Assembly: GCF_007992835.1 (NCBI RefSeq)
Contig: NZ_BKBA01000012.1
Coordinates: 62,001 to 126,000, forward strand
Direction of reading: 5' to 3'
DNA from: Knoellia locipacati
GTDB taxonomy: Bacteria > Actinomycetota > Actinomycetes > Actinomycetales > Dermatophilaceae
Length of the DNA: 64,000 bases
The notes beneath the pieces were generated by a model. The model saw nothing but the letters and a program-made list of their open reading frames with translations, did not search any database and was not told where the DNA came from. This document shows positions 1-8,618 of this stretch, one piece after another. A program made the position numbers and the translations under genes. Positions within the stretch are counted from its first letter, which is position 1. Each line of letters begins with the position of its first letter.

Positions 1-1424
1 TGCGCTCTACGGCGGCTGACCCCACCTCGCCCGCGACTCGCCCGACCGGCTCCACCAGCACGACGACCGGGTATGCCGTCCTCGCCCTGGCGGCGTTGTG
101 GCTGGCCTGCCTCGGCGTGCTCCAGTGGAGCGTCGTGCGGTTCCGCCTCCCGATCGTCCTCACCCTCACACTGGGGGCGGTCGGGCTCGGGATCTGGCTG
201 TGGCGCCGGACCGAGATCCGTTCTGCCCCACCATGGCTCGTCCCCGTCGTGCTGCTCGCGTCGGTGGCGACCACGTGGGCGGTCCCCCTCTTCAGCTACC
301 TGCGCGGCGGCTCGCTCACGGCGGCGCTCGTCGCCCTGTCGGTCGTCGGCACCGGCGCCGCTGCGCTGCTGGTGCAGCCGAGTGCGGCACGGGCGCGGAC
401 GGCATACGGGCTCGCGGTGCTCGGCCACGTCGTCACCGCAGCGATCGCGACGATCGGTGACCCGGCTCCCAGGATCGACGTCTGGGTGACGCTGCAGCAG
501 GCCAGCGACGCGCTCGCCCGCGGCGAGAACTTCTACGACATGAGCTGGACCGACTCCCCCGGCATCCAGGACGCCTTCACCTACCTGCCGTGGACGACCG
601 TGCTCCTGGCACCCGGTCGCTGGCTCGGCGGCGACGTGCGGTGGGCGATCGCGTTCTGGTCGGTCGTCCTCTTCGTGGGGATCTGGGCGCTCGCGCGGCC
701 GCGCCCCGGTGACGCGCCCACGAGTGCGCGAGCGACCGCGCTCCGGGCCGCCGTCCCCGTCACCGCCCTCGTCGTCGCCCCCGGCACCCTCACCCAGGTC
801 GACCAGGCCTGGACCGAGCCGCTGCTCGCCGCCGGGCTCGTGTGGTGGGCCGTCCTCGTCCGTCGCGGGCACGCGTGGTGGGCGGTCGTGCCGCTGGCGC
901 TGGCCTGCGCGAGCAAGCAGCACCTCGCGCTGCTGCTGCCGCTGCTCCTGCTGTGGCGGCCGTTCGGTCCCCGGCGGGCCGTGGCGACCGGCGCGCTCAC
1001 CGGCGTGCTCATCGCGCCGTGGTTCCTCGCCTCACCGTCGGACTTCGTCCACGACACCGTGACGCTGCTCGTCGGCTTCCACCCGATCCGGTTCGCCAAC
1101 ACCTGGTACCTGTACTTCCTCAACGAGCACGGCGTGACGCTGCCGTTCTGGGTCACCGGGCTCGTCGTCCTCGGTGCGCTCGGTGTCGCGGCGTGGCTCG
1201 TCGCACGCCGCCAGCCGGGGGTCGACGAGCTGCTGCGGTGGTTCGCCTTCGTCCTGCTCGCGGCCAACCTCGTCAACAAGCAGGCGTTCTACAACCAGTA
1301 CTGGCTCAGCGCCGCCCTCGTCGCGATCTCGCTGGCGGTGCCACCTCGCGCGCGACCGGGCCGGGGAGCCGACGTCACTTCGGAGCGGCCAGCTGGTTCA
1401 GCTCCGCCAGCCACGCCTTCGTGA
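1..1424 (+). CDS. GT-C-like polytopic membrane protein, 5'-partial
   Basis: The reading frame is open from the first bases and shows no start codon before the first membrane segment, so the gene begins upstream of the window. The visible protein is almost entirely hydrophobic helices, about ten segments, with short polar loops and a Gly/Pro-rich tail. A loop after the early helices carries R-I-D-V and F-Y-D motifs (near 475-540), as in the first periplasmic loop of GT87/GT39-type polyprenol-dependent glycosyltransferases, so a mannosyl- or arabinosyltransferase-like role in the envelope is plausible. The family call rests on topology and loop residues only. Its 3' end overlaps the convergent lipoprotein gene by 50 nt. 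Confidence 0.6.
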   Translation, partial: RSTAADPTSPATRPTGSTSTTTGYAVLALAALWLACLGVLQWSVVRFRLPIVLTLTLGAVGLGIWLWRRTEIRSAPPWLVPVVLLASVATTWAVPLFSYLRGGSLTAALVALSVVGTGAAALLVQPSAARARTAYGLAVLGHVVTAAIATIGDPAPRIDVWVTLQQASDALARGENFYDMSWTDSPGIQDAFTYLPWTTVLLAPGRWLGGDVRWAIAFWSVVLFVGIWALARPRPGDAPTSARATALRAAVPVTALVVAPGTLTQVDQAWTEPLLAAGLVWWAVLVRRGHAWWAVVPLALACASKQHLALLLPLLLLWRPFGPRRAVATGALTGVLIAPWFLASPSDFVHDTVTLLVGFHPIRFANTWYLYFLNEHGVTLPFWVTGLVVLGALGVAAWLVARRQPGVDELLRWFAFVLLAANLVNKQAFYNQYWLSAALVAISLAVPPRARPGRGADVTSERPAGSAPPATPS

Positions 1425-2385
1425 ACGCCGCCCGGGTGGTGCCGAGCACGTCTGCGAACGCGCGATCCATCGCCGAGTCTGCGTCGGCCGGCGAGCTCGC
1501 CACGCTCGACGCCTCGTAGAACGCCTCCAGGCGCGCCTCACCGTGACGCCGGGCGATGAGGTCGACCGCGAGCCACGACGCGAGATAGCTCGGCGCGATC
1601 TCTCCCTGACCGGGGTCGAGGTCGCCCTGCGTCGGCAGACGCGTCGGACCGGAGCCGTTCCTCACGCGCTCGAGCAGGGGCGCCGCGAGATCCGCGCGGC
1701 GGCGGTCCGAGGCGGCGTAGCCCACGTGGTCGGCATAGCCCTCGACGAGCCACAGCGGCGGCGCGCCGGGCAGGGAGCTGCGCACGGCGACGTGGGTGCT
1801 CTCGTGGGTGAGGACGAACTGGCGCCCCTCGGGGGTGAGCCGGGCGAACGCGTCGGGGTTGAGCAGGATGCGGTCACCGGTCGCGCGCCCGTCGGCGCCG
1901 AGCGGCCCGTCGGTGATCGCGGCGACCTGGCTGAGGTCGTCGGCGCGCCCGACCTGCTCGCGGAACGCGGTGGCGTCCTTGGGGGCGATGACCGTCACCC
2001 GCCGGGGCCAGGGGCGCTTCCAGCGTTTCGACACCTCCGCGACGGCCCGGTCGGCCATCGCGGCGTATGCCGTGAGCGTCGCCTCGTCGACGGTGCCGGT
2101 CACGGTGCTGGCACGTCCCTGCACGGTGCGCGCCCCCGGCAGCGGGGTGGCGGGTTCGGCGCCGGCCGGGGGTGACGCCGCGAGGGTGGGCGGCGCGGTC
2201 GGCGCGGGCTGCGCGGACTCGGGCGCGGTCGGCGTCGCGACGGACGCGCGCGGGGCCGGGGTGTCGGCGTCACGGTCGCAGCCCGCGGTGAGGGCCAGCG
2301 CCAGCACACCCAGGGTGACGACGACGGCGCGGCGGGCACGCGAGGGGCGCCACGGCATACGCGTCGTCGGGTCGGTCAGGGGCAC
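1375..2385 (-). CDS. Lipoprotein with HExxH metallopeptidase domain
   Basis: The 336-aa protein has a type II signal peptide ending in the lipobox L-T-A-G-C (Cys about residue 36), then a Pro/Ala/Thr-rich linker of roughly 50 residues, then a gluzincin-like domain with H-E-S-T-H at about 192-196 and a downstream E-G-Y-A-D-H-V (about 213), the expected third zinc ligand. It is therefore probably a membrane-anchored zinc peptidase of the peptidase-MA type on the outer face of the membrane. The substrate is unknown. GTG at 2385 is used; an internal ATG 27 nt later is an alternative start. Its 3' end overlaps the upstream membrane protein gene tail to tail. Confidence 0.75.
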   Translation of the reverse strand: MPLTDPTTRMPWRPSRARRAVVVTLGVLALALTAGCDRDADTPAPRASVATPTAPESAQPAPTAPPTLAASPPAGAEPATPLPGARTVQGRASTVTGTVDEATLTAYAAMADRAVAEVSKRWKRPWPRRVTVIAPKDATAFREQVGRADDLSQVAAITDGPLGADGRATGDRILLNPDAFARLTPEGRQFVLTHESTHVAVRSSLPGAPPLWLVEGYADHVGYAASDRRRADLAAPLLERVRNGSGPTRLPTQGDLDPGQGEIAPSYLASWLAVDLIARRHGEARLEAFYEASSVASSPADADSAMDRAFADVLGTTRAAFTKAWLAELNQLAAPK

Positions 2386-2408
2386 GGCCCCATCGTGTCA
2401 GGCGGAGC

Positions 2409-2666
2409 TCAGCCGACGGCACGCCCGAGGGTGAACGGCGCGCGCCGCGACCGCACCGTGGCGGCGGACTCGGCCGTGATGAGGCCGGCGCGCACGCAGG
2501 CCGTGACCGCGGCACGCTCGTCGACGTCGAGGGGGAGGTCGCTGCCGAGCCCCATCGAGTCGGGGTCGACCATGGCGGTGACCATGCAGTCACCGCAGTG
2601 GAGGTCGCGCACCGGACAGCGCGCGCAGACGATGGTCAGGCTGTCGGAGGTCAGGTCGTGGGTCAT
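2409..2666 (-). CDS. Small conserved Cys-rich protein
   Basis: This 85-aa protein starts at an ATG preceded by AAAGAGGTG at good ribosome-binding distance. Near the N-terminus it has C-A-R-C followed eleven residues later by C-G-D-C, a paired CxxC arrangement that could hold zinc. The C-terminal half looks helical. It is divergent from the exonuclease/GIY-YIG gene, and similar small proteins sit at this place in other actinobacteria. The longer open frame upstream of this ATG runs antisense through the exonuclease gene and was discarded. No function can be assigned. Confidence 0.75.
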   Translation of the reverse strand: MTHDLTSDSLTIVCARCPVRDLHCGDCMVTAMVDPDSMGLGSDLPLDVDERAAVTACVRAGLITAESAATVRSRRAPFTLGRAVG

Positions 2667-2771
2667 GTCGTCACCTCTTTCTCGGGTTGCCACCACGCTA
2701 TGAGCCCCCACTGACAGCGCCTCCCGACCGCCGCGCCGAGCCGCCTCCGCGGGGCTGTCGGACCCCGCGCC

Positions 2772-2777
2772 TAGCCT
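2772..2777 (+). promoter_or_regulatory. -10 hexamer TAGCCT, leaderless type
   Basis: The hexamer ends 6 nt before the ATG of the DEDDh/GIY-YIG gene, so transcription would begin at or next to the start codon. No Shine-Dalgarno sequence lies between, which supports the 2784 start. Confidence 0.6.
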
Positions 2778-2783
2778 CCTCGC

Positions 2784-4499
2784 ATGCGGATGGTCCAGGG
2801 CACGCTCGACGACCTGGGCACACCCCTGTCGGACGTGACGTTCGTCGTCGTCGACCTCGAGACCACGGGTGGCAGCCCCAGCGAGTGCGGCATCACCGAG
2901 ATCGGTGCCGTCAAGGTGCGCGGCGGCGAGGTCCTCGGCGAGTTCCAGACCTTCGTCAACCCCGGCGAGCCCATCCCCGCCTTCATCTCGGTGCTCACCG
3001 GCATCACCGACGCGATGGTCCGCGACGCGCCGCGGGTGGGGCCCGCGCTTGTGGCCTTCCTCGAGTTCGCGGCCGGGTCGGTGCTCGTCGCCCACAACGC
3101 GGGGTTCGACATCTCGTTCCTCAAGGCCGCGTGCGCCCGCGCCGACCGTGACTGGCCGCGCTTCCCCGTCGTCGACACGGTCCACCTCGCCCGACAGCTC
3201 GTGAGCCGTGACGAGGTGCCCAACCACCGGCTGGGTTCTCTCGCACGGCTGTTCAACGCCACGACCACCCCCGACCACCGTGCGCTGCACGACGCCAAGG
3301 CGACGGTCGACGTGCTGCACGGCCTCATCGCGCGCGTCGGGTCGCTCGGCGTGCACTCCCTCGAGGAGCTCAGGGCCTACTCCGCCAAGGTGCCCGCGGC
3401 GACGCGCCGCAAGCGCCACCTCGCCGACGGTCTGCCGGAGGCGCCCGGCGTCTACATGTTCAAGGACGGACAGGGCCGCGTCCTCTACGTCGGCACGTCG
3501 GTGTCGATCCGCACCCGCGTCCGCAGCTACTTCACCGCCTCCGAGCAGCGTCGGCGCATGTCCGAGATGGTGCGCATCGCCGAGTCGGTGACCCCCATCG
3601 TGTGCGCGACCGCCCTCGAGGCCGAGGTGCGCGAGCTGCGGCTCATCGCCGAGCACAAGCCCCGCTACAACCGTCGGTCACGCCACCCCGAGCGCACGTG
3701 GTGGGTCAAGCTCACCGTCGAGCCGTTCCCGCGCCTGTCGATCGTGCGCCACGTCGCCGACGACGGCACCCGCTACATCGGCCCGTTCGCCTCACGTGGC
3801 TCGGCCGACGACGCGGTCGCCGGCGTCCACGAGCTGCTGCCGCTGCGCCAGTGCCTCGAGCGGCTGTCGGCGACGAAGCCGCGCTCGGCCTGCGCCCTCG
3901 CCGACATGGGTCGGTGCGGCGCCCCGTGCACCGGCGCCCAGAGCGTCGAGGACTACGCCGCGGTCGTCGCCGAGGCCGTCGAGCTCCTCGCCGGCGATGC
4001 GCGCCGGGCGGTCTCCACGTGGCGCGAGCGGATGGACCGGCTCGCCGAGCAGGAGCGCTTCGAGGACGCCGGAGTCGTGCGCGACCGGATGCTCAGCCTC
4101 GTGCGGGGCGCCTCCCGCGCCCAGCGCCTCGACCCGCTCTCGCGCACGTCCGAGCTCGTCGCGGCCCGTCGCAGCGAGACCGGCGGCTGGGAGGTCATGT
4201 GCATCCGGCACGGGCGCCTGGCCGGCAGCACCGTGGCCCCCCGTGGCGCCGACCCGATGCCCTACGTCGAGGCGCTGCGCGCCAGCGCGGAGGTCGTCAC
4301 TCCCGGCCTTTCCCCCGCCACGGCGGCGACGCCCGAGGAGAGCGAGCGCATCCTGCGCTGGCTCGACGCGCCCGGCGTCCGCCTGGTCGAGATCGACGGC
4401 GAGTGGACCTGCCCGGTGGGTGGCGCGACCGGTGTCCGGCACGAGCTCGAGCCGGTCGAGACCTCGCGTCGCCTCACGCCGGGCTTCCGCTCGGCCTAG
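2784..4499 (+). CDS. DEDDh exonuclease fused to UvrC-like GIY-YIG domain
   Basis: This 571-aa protein joins two nucleases. Residues about 12-180 are a DnaQ-type 3'-5' exonuclease with all DEDDh motifs: V-D-L-E-T-T-G, N-A-G-F-D and H-R-A-L-H-D. Residues about 215-310 form a GIY-YIG domain (G-V-Y-M-F and L-Y-V-G-T-S) of the UvrC N-terminal kind, followed by a Cys-bearing UvrC-like middle region. UvrC's C-terminal RNase H-like half is absent. The same fusion is known in actinobacteria (M. tuberculosis Rv2191). It probably processes damaged or branched DNA; the substrate is unproven. Confidence 0.9.
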   Translation: MRMVQGTLDDLGTPLSDVTFVVVDLETTGGSPSECGITEIGAVKVRGGEVLGEFQTFVNPGEPIPAFISVLTGITDAMVRDAPRVGPALVAFLEFAAGSVLVAHNAGFDISFLKAACARADRDWPRFPVVDTVHLARQLVSRDEVPNHRLGSLARLFNATTTPDHRALHDAKATVDVLHGLIARVGSLGVHSLEELRAYSAKVPAATRRKRHLADGLPEAPGVYMFKDGQGRVLYVGTSVSIRTRVRSYFTASEQRRRMSEMVRIAESVTPIVCATALEAEVRELRLIAEHKPRYNRRSRHPERTWWVKLTVEPFPRLSIVRHVADDGTRYIGPFASRGSADDAVAGVHELLPLRQCLERLSATKPRSACALADMGRCGAPCTGAQSVEDYAAVVAEAVELLAGDARRAVSTWRERMDRLAEQERFEDAGVVRDRMLSLVRGASRAQRLDPLSRTSELVAARRSETGGWEVMCIRHGRLAGSTVAPRGADPMPYVEALRASAEVVTPGLSPATAATPEESERILRWLDAPGVRLVEIDGEWTCPVGGATGVRHELEPVETSRRLTPGFRSA

Positions 4500-4570
4500 T
4501 CTCGGTCTCGTCGTCCACGGAGGCGGTGCGCCGCCGTGGAGCCGCAGTCGAGCTCGAGGAGTGGCACGCC

Positions 4571-5062
4571 ATGTCCTATCCCCCGCGTCTCTACACCGGC
4601 GAGTCCGGCGAGCGGTCGGCCTGGGTGACACCGGGCGACCGGGAGCCCGACCTCGTCTACCCCAACGGCAACCGGGTGCACTACGTCGCGCGCGGCGAGG
4701 CCACGGGTGGGCTGTTCGGGCTCTACCGGTGGGAGTTCGCCGGACCGCCGAGCGGACCCGGTGCCCACTTCCACCGCACCATGTCGGAGTCGTTCTACGT
4801 GCTCGACGGGACCGTGACCGTCTTCGACGGCGACGCCTGGGTCAAGGCGCGCTCGGGCGACTTCCTCCACGTGCCCCCGGGCGGTCTCCACGGCTTCCGC
4901 AACGAGGACGGCCCGGCGACGATGCTGCTGCACTTCGCCCCCGGCGCGCCTCGCGAGCCCTACTTCGAAGGGCTGGCACGGCCGGGTGGCGTCGCGGAGA
5001 TGACCGACGACGAGCGCGACGAGTTCATGGCGCGGCACGACAACTTCTGGGTGCAGGAGTGA
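4571..5062 (+). CDS. Cupin-domain protein
   Basis: A 163-aa single-domain cupin. The ATG at 4571 is preceded by GAGGAG with a 9-nt gap. Metal-binding motif 1 is seen as G-A-H-F-H-R-T-M-S-E (His, His, Glu) and motif 2 as P-P-G-G-L-H-G-F, giving a complete 3-His/1-Glu type metal site. Such small cupins are isomerases, dioxygenases or sensors; nothing here separates these. It lies 71 nt after the nuclease gene on the same strand. Confidence 0.8.
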   Translation: MSYPPRLYTGESGERSAWVTPGDREPDLVYPNGNRVHYVARGEATGGLFGLYRWEFAGPPSGPGAHFHRTMSESFYVLDGTVTVFDGDAWVKARSGDFLHVPPGGLHGFRNEDGPATMLLHFAPGAPREPYFEGLARPGGVAEMTDDERDEFMARHDNFWVQE

Positions 5063-5068
5063 GCCGAC

Positions 5069-5074
5069 TACGCT
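5069..5074 (+). promoter_or_regulatory. -10 hexamer TACGCT, leaderless type
   Basis: The hexamer ends 7 nt before the GTG of the stand-alone Lrp ligand-domain gene. It fits leaderless transcription and supports that start. Confidence 0.5.
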
Positions 5075-5081
5075 GCGAGAC

Positions 5082-5360
5082 GTGATCACTGCCATCGTTC
5101 TCATCACTGCCGACGTCGACCGGATCCCCGAGGTGGCCCAGGAGGTCGCCGAGCTCGACGGCGTGAGCGAGGTCTACTCGGTCGCCGGCGACGCGGACCT
5201 CATCGCCATGGTGCGGGTGCGTGAGCACGACCAGCTCGCGAGCGTCATCGCCGACCGGCTCAACAAAGTCAAGGGCGTCACCGGCACCGCGACGCACATC
5301 GCGTTCCAGACCTACTCCAAGCACGACCTCGAGGCCGCCTTCAGCCTCGGTCTCGAGTAG
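5082..5360 (+). CDS. Stand-alone Lrp/AsnC ligand-binding domain
   Basis: The 92-aa protein is just the RAM/AsnC_trans_reg domain. It opens with I-T-A-I-V-L-I, contains the G-D-A-D-L-I turn typical of Lrp family ligand domains, and has no helix-turn-helix. Family members without the DNA-binding half oligomerise and bind amino acids. It is convergent with trpD, the usual actinobacterial arrangement, which suggests but does not prove a link to aromatic amino-acid sensing. Confidence 0.85.
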   Translation: MITAIVLITADVDRIPEVAQEVAELDGVSEVYSVAGDADLIAMVRVREHDQLASVIADRLNKVKGVTGTATHIAFQTYSKHDLEAAFSLGLE

Positions 5361-5391
5361 CCGCCCCGCGCCTCACGCGGCCACGGGACGG

Positions 5392-6462
5392 TCAGGCGGA
5401 CGTGACCTCGCGGCTCGCCGTGACCCACCGGTCGAGCTGAGCCGCCGCGGCACCGGAGTCGATCGTCTCGGCAGCCCGGACGACACCAGCGCGGATCGCC
5501 TCGTGCACGTCGGCGGCGGACGTGCCGACGGCCCCGGCCGCGACGGCCAGTGCCGTGCCGACGTTGAGCAGGACGGCGTCGCGCGCCGGGCCCTGCTCGC
5601 CCGCGAAGACGCGGCGGGCCACCTCGGCGTTCTCGTCGGCGAGGCCGCCCTTGATGCTGTCGATCGTCGAGACCTGCAGGCCCACGTCGGCCGGGTGCAC
5701 CGAGACCTCGGTGACGGAGCCGTCGCGCACCCACAGCAGGGTGGTCGGACCGGCGATGGACATCTCGTCGAGGCCCTCGTCACCCCGGAAGACCGCAGCC
5801 GTGGTCCCGCGGTCCGCGAACACCCCCGCGATCACCGGGAGGAAACGGGCGTCCGCGACGCCGACCGCGGCATACGTCGGCTGTGCCGGGTTCGTCAGCG
5901 GTCCCAGCAGGTTGAACGCCGTGGCGACACCGAGCTCGGCACGTGCGGGTCCGGCGAACCGCATCGAGGGGTGGAAGGTCTGGGCGAAGCAGAAGGTGAT
6001 GCCCGCGTCGAGGGCGACCTGACGCACCTGCTCAGGGCTCAACGTGAGGTTGACCCCGAGGGACTCGAGCACGTCGGCGGAGCCGGACTTCGAGGAGGCG
6101 GCGCGGTTGCCGTGCTTGACGACCTGGAGGCCGGTGGCGGCGATGACGACGGACGACATCGTCGAGATGTTCACCGTGCCGAAGCGGTCACCGCCGGTGC
6201 CGACGATGTCGATGCTCTCGCCCGGGACGTCGATCCGCCGGGCGTGCTCGAGCATGACGTCGGCGAGCCCGCGCACCTCGGCGACGGACTCGACCTTGGC
6301 GCGCAGGCCGACGAGGAAGCCGGCCACCTGGGCCACGCTCGCCTCGCCGCTCATGATCTGATCCATGGCCCAGCGCGACTGCTCGAGCGAGAGGTCCTCG
6401 CGGGCGAGCAGCCGGGTCAGCAGGTCGGGCCACGACGGGCCCGAAGGGTCCGTGGCCACCAC
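5392..6462 (-). CDS. trpD: Anthranilate phosphoribosyltransferase
   Basis: TrpD transfers phosphoribosyl from PRPP to anthranilate, the second dedicated step of tryptophan synthesis. The 356-aa protein has the PRPP motif V-G-T-G-G-D, the K-H-G-N-R-A-A-S-S motif, the F-A-P/G-x-x-H-like region near F-H-P-S-M-R and the acidic metal motif G-D-E-G-L-D-E. Tandem GTG codons at 6462 and 6459 are both possible; the first sits one base after the stop of the receiver-like gene, so translation is probably coupled. It is a lone trp gene here. Confidence 0.93.
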   Translation of the reverse strand: MVATDPSGPSWPDLLTRLLAREDLSLEQSRWAMDQIMSGEASVAQVAGFLVGLRAKVESVAEVRGLADVMLEHARRIDVPGESIDIVGTGGDRFGTVNISTMSSVVIAATGLQVVKHGNRAASSKSGSADVLESLGVNLTLSPEQVRQVALDAGITFCFAQTFHPSMRFAGPARAELGVATAFNLLGPLTNPAQPTYAAVGVADARFLPVIAGVFADRGTTAAVFRGDEGLDEMSIAGPTTLLWVRDGSVTEVSVHPADVGLQVSTIDSIKGGLADENAEVARRVFAGEQGPARDAVLLNVGTALAVAAGAVGTSAADVHEAIRAGVVRAAETIDSGAAAAQLDRWVTASREVTSA

Positions 6463-6463
6463 G

Positions 6464-6934
6464 TCAGCGTGCCGCGACGCGTGTGCGCGCGAGACCCGCG
6501 ATCGCCTCGGCGACCTTGATCGGGTCGAGGGGGTGGGACACGGCGTCGTCGGCGAGCGACCACGCGGCGAGCCAGCCGTCCTGCGGGCGTCCGGTGAGGA
6601 CGAGGACGGGCGGGCAGTCGTAGATCTCGTTCTTGAGCTCGCGGCACAGGCCCAGGCCGCCGTTCTTGGCCGCCTCGCCGTCGAGGACGACGACGTCCCA
6701 GCCACCGGCGTCGAGCGCCTCGGTGACGGCGAACGCGGTCGCGCACTCGAGCCATCGGGTGACCTCGACGTCACGGGCCGGGCGCCGTCCTGCGGCCGCA
6801 CGAACGGCGTCGCGCGTGGTGATGTCGTCGCTGTAGAGGAGGACCGACACCCGGTGCACAGCCGCACCTGCGGAGGAGGTCGAGCCCGCCGTCGCGAGGG
6901 AGTCCGCGTGGGGGGCCGCATGCGCTGAGGTCAT
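6464..6934 (-). CDS. Atypical response-regulator receiver domain protein
   Basis: A 156-aa protein with a disordered N-terminus of about 28 residues and one receiver-like fold: S-V-L-L-Y-S-D-D (acidic pocket), V-V-V-L-D (phospho-acceptor Asp position) and V-L-V-L-T-G (Thr). The usual K-P pair after the last strand reads H-P-L-D-P, so the conserved Lys is missing and no output domain follows. It is the first gene of a pair with trpD. Phosphorylation-independent signalling is possible; the role is unknown. Confidence 0.7.
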   Translation of the reverse strand: MTSAHAAPHADSLATAGSTSSAGAAVHRVSVLLYSDDITTRDAVRAAAGRRPARDVEVTRWLECATAFAVTEALDAGGWDVVVLDGEAAKNGGLGLCRELKNEIYDCPPVLVLTGRPQDGWLAAWSLADDAVSHPLDPIKVAEAIAGLARTRVAAR

Positions 6935-6940
6935 GGCCTC

Positions 6941-6946
6941 ATCCTA
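6941..6946 (-). promoter_or_regulatory. -10 hexamer TAGGAT, leaderless type
   Basis: On the minus strand the hexamer ends 6 nt before the ATG at 6934, driving the receiver-like gene and trpD. The divergent ctaE start is 75 nt away. Confidence 0.55.
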
Positions 6947-7021
6947 GCCACGCGCCCATCTGCGAGCCGACACCCCCAAACCCGGGGGTCGGTGCAGCGC
7001 TCGAAGAGGATTGAGGCAATA

Positions 7022-7690
7022 ATGACGCTCGTGGCGACTGCAGAAGCAACGACTCGAGTGTCCGGTCCGGTTCCCAGCATCCCGGACTACGGTCCGGCGA
7101 CCCGTCCCAACATGGTTGCGGTCGGGACGATGGTCTGGCTCGCGAGTGAGCTGATGTTCTTCGCAGCTCTGTTCGCGTTCTACTTCTCGCTCCGTGGGCA
7201 CCTCCCGGACATGTGGCGCACGGAGACGGAGCTGCTCAACGTGCCGTTCGCGTTCGGCAACACCATCGTCCTCGTCATCTCGTCCGTCTGGTGCCAGCTC
7301 GGCGTCTGGAAGGCCGAGGCCGGACAGGTCGCCCGTACCGGCTCGCTCCTGAAGTTCAAGGAGTGGGGCATGCGTGAGTGGTACGTCCTCACCTACATCT
7401 TCGGCTCGATCTTCATCGCCGGTCAGGTCTACGAGTACGCCCACCTCGTCGCCGAGGGCGTGACGCTGAGCACGAACTCCTACTCGTCGATCTTCTACCT
7501 CGCCACGGGCTTCCACGGCATGCACGTCACCGGCGGCCTCATCGCCTTCCTCCTCATCATCGGGCGCACCTTCACGACCCGCCGCTACACCCACCTCCAG
7601 GAGACCGGCGCCGTCGTCACCTCCTACTACTGGCACTTCGTCGACGTCGTGTGGATCGCGCTGTTCGCGATGATCTACCTGCTGAAGTGA
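7022..7690 (+). CDS. ctaE: Cytochrome c oxidase subunit III
   Basis: The 222-aa protein is a five-helix subunit III of the aa3 oxidase, shorter than seven-helix proteobacterial forms and typical of actinobacteria. Conserved landmarks are the N-terminal helix W-L-A-S-E-L-M-F-F, an E-Y-A-H helix, G-F-H-G-M-H-V and W-H-F-V-D-V-V-W at the end. ATG 7022 follows GAGG by 5 nt; a GTG at 6992 is an alternative. ctaE heads the qcrCAB genes and belongs to the bcc-aa3 supercomplex in the cytoplasmic membrane. Confidence 0.95.
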   Translation: MTLVATAEATTRVSGPVPSIPDYGPATRPNMVAVGTMVWLASELMFFAALFAFYFSLRGHLPDMWRTETELLNVPFAFGNTIVLVISSVWCQLGVWKAEAGQVARTGSLLKFKEWGMREWYVLTYIFGSIFIAGQVYEYAHLVAEGVTLSTNSYSSIFYLATGFHGMHVTGGLIAFLLIIGRTFTTRRYTHLQETGAVVTSYYWHFVDVVWIALFAMIYLLK

Positions 7691-7764
7691 GTGTCGGCAC
7701 CGCCGACTAGCGTGAATCCCTCCCCCGGACCCCACATCCCCGAGACCCCGACAGGACCCTCGTC

Positions 7765-8568
7765 GTGAACGCACTGGCCGCCCGCCGCCGCCACCCGGCA
7801 GCGATCGCCATCCTGCTCATGCTCGGCCTCCTCGTGACCGGCTTCGCGTATGCCGCGGTCGCGCCGCAGCCGGCCAAGGCAGAGTCCAGCTCGGCCGAGG
7901 ACGTCGCTGCCGGCAAGCAGCTCTTCCAGGCCAACTGCGCCTCCTGCCACGGCGTCAACGCCGAGGGTCGCGCGACCGGCAACGGTGACAAGATCGCCGG
8001 ACCCGCCCTCGCCGGCGTCGGCGCCGCGGCCGTCGACTTCCAGATGGGCACCGGCCGCATGCCGATGCGCGCCCCTGCGGTCCAGGCCCCGCGCGGTCAG
8101 GTCCAGTTCACCCAGGACCAGATCGACCAGGTCGGCGCCTACATCGCCTCGCTGGCCCCCGGCCCCGCCGTCCCGTCCGAGGAGGACGTCGACGCGAGCA
8201 AGGGCGACCCGGCCAAGGGTGGCGAGCTCTTCCGCGTCAACTGCGCCATGTGCCACAACTTCGCCGGCTCCGGTGGTGCCCTGACCCGCGGCAAGTACGC
8301 CCCGTCGCTCATGGGCGTCGAGTCCAAGCACATCTACGAGGCCATGGAGACCGGCCCGCAGTCCATGCCCGTCTTCAACGACGGCAACATCGCCCCCGAG
8401 GACAAGCGTGACGTCATCGCCTTCCTCAAGTCCGTCGAGGACACCCCGCAGCAGGGCGGTCACGCCCTCGGGTCCCTCGGCCCCGTGACCGAGGGCTGGT
8501 TCGCCTGGTTCTTCGGTCTCGGCATCCTCATCGCAGCAGCCGTCTGGCTCGGACAGAAGTCCGCCTGA
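7765..8568 (+). CDS. qcrC: Cytochrome bc1 complex dihaem cytochrome c subunit
   Basis: The 267-aa protein has an N-terminal signal anchor, two haem c sites (C-A-S-C-H near residue 58 and C-A-M-C-H near 161), an axial Met candidate after each, and a C-terminal membrane helix (W-F-A-W-F-F-G-L). Two CxxCH motifs in one anchored protein are the mark of the actinobacterial bcc complex, in which QcrC passes electrons directly to CtaC without soluble cytochrome c. It starts with GTG 74 nt after ctaE. Confidence 0.95.
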   Translation: MNALAARRRHPAAIAILLMLGLLVTGFAYAAVAPQPAKAESSSAEDVAAGKQLFQANCASCHGVNAEGRATGNGDKIAGPALAGVGAAAVDFQMGTGRMPMRAPAVQAPRGQVQFTQDQIDQVGAYIASLAPGPAVPSEEDVDASKGDPAKGGELFRVNCAMCHNFAGSGGALTRGKYAPSLMGVESKHIYEAMETGPQSMPVFNDGNIAPEDKRDVIAFLKSVEDTPQQGGHALGSLGPVTEGWFAWFFGLGILIAAAVWLGQKSA

Positions 8569-8618
8569 GCCATGCCGCCCACCGCTCCTCACTCTCCGTC
8601 GACAGGATCGATCATCCG

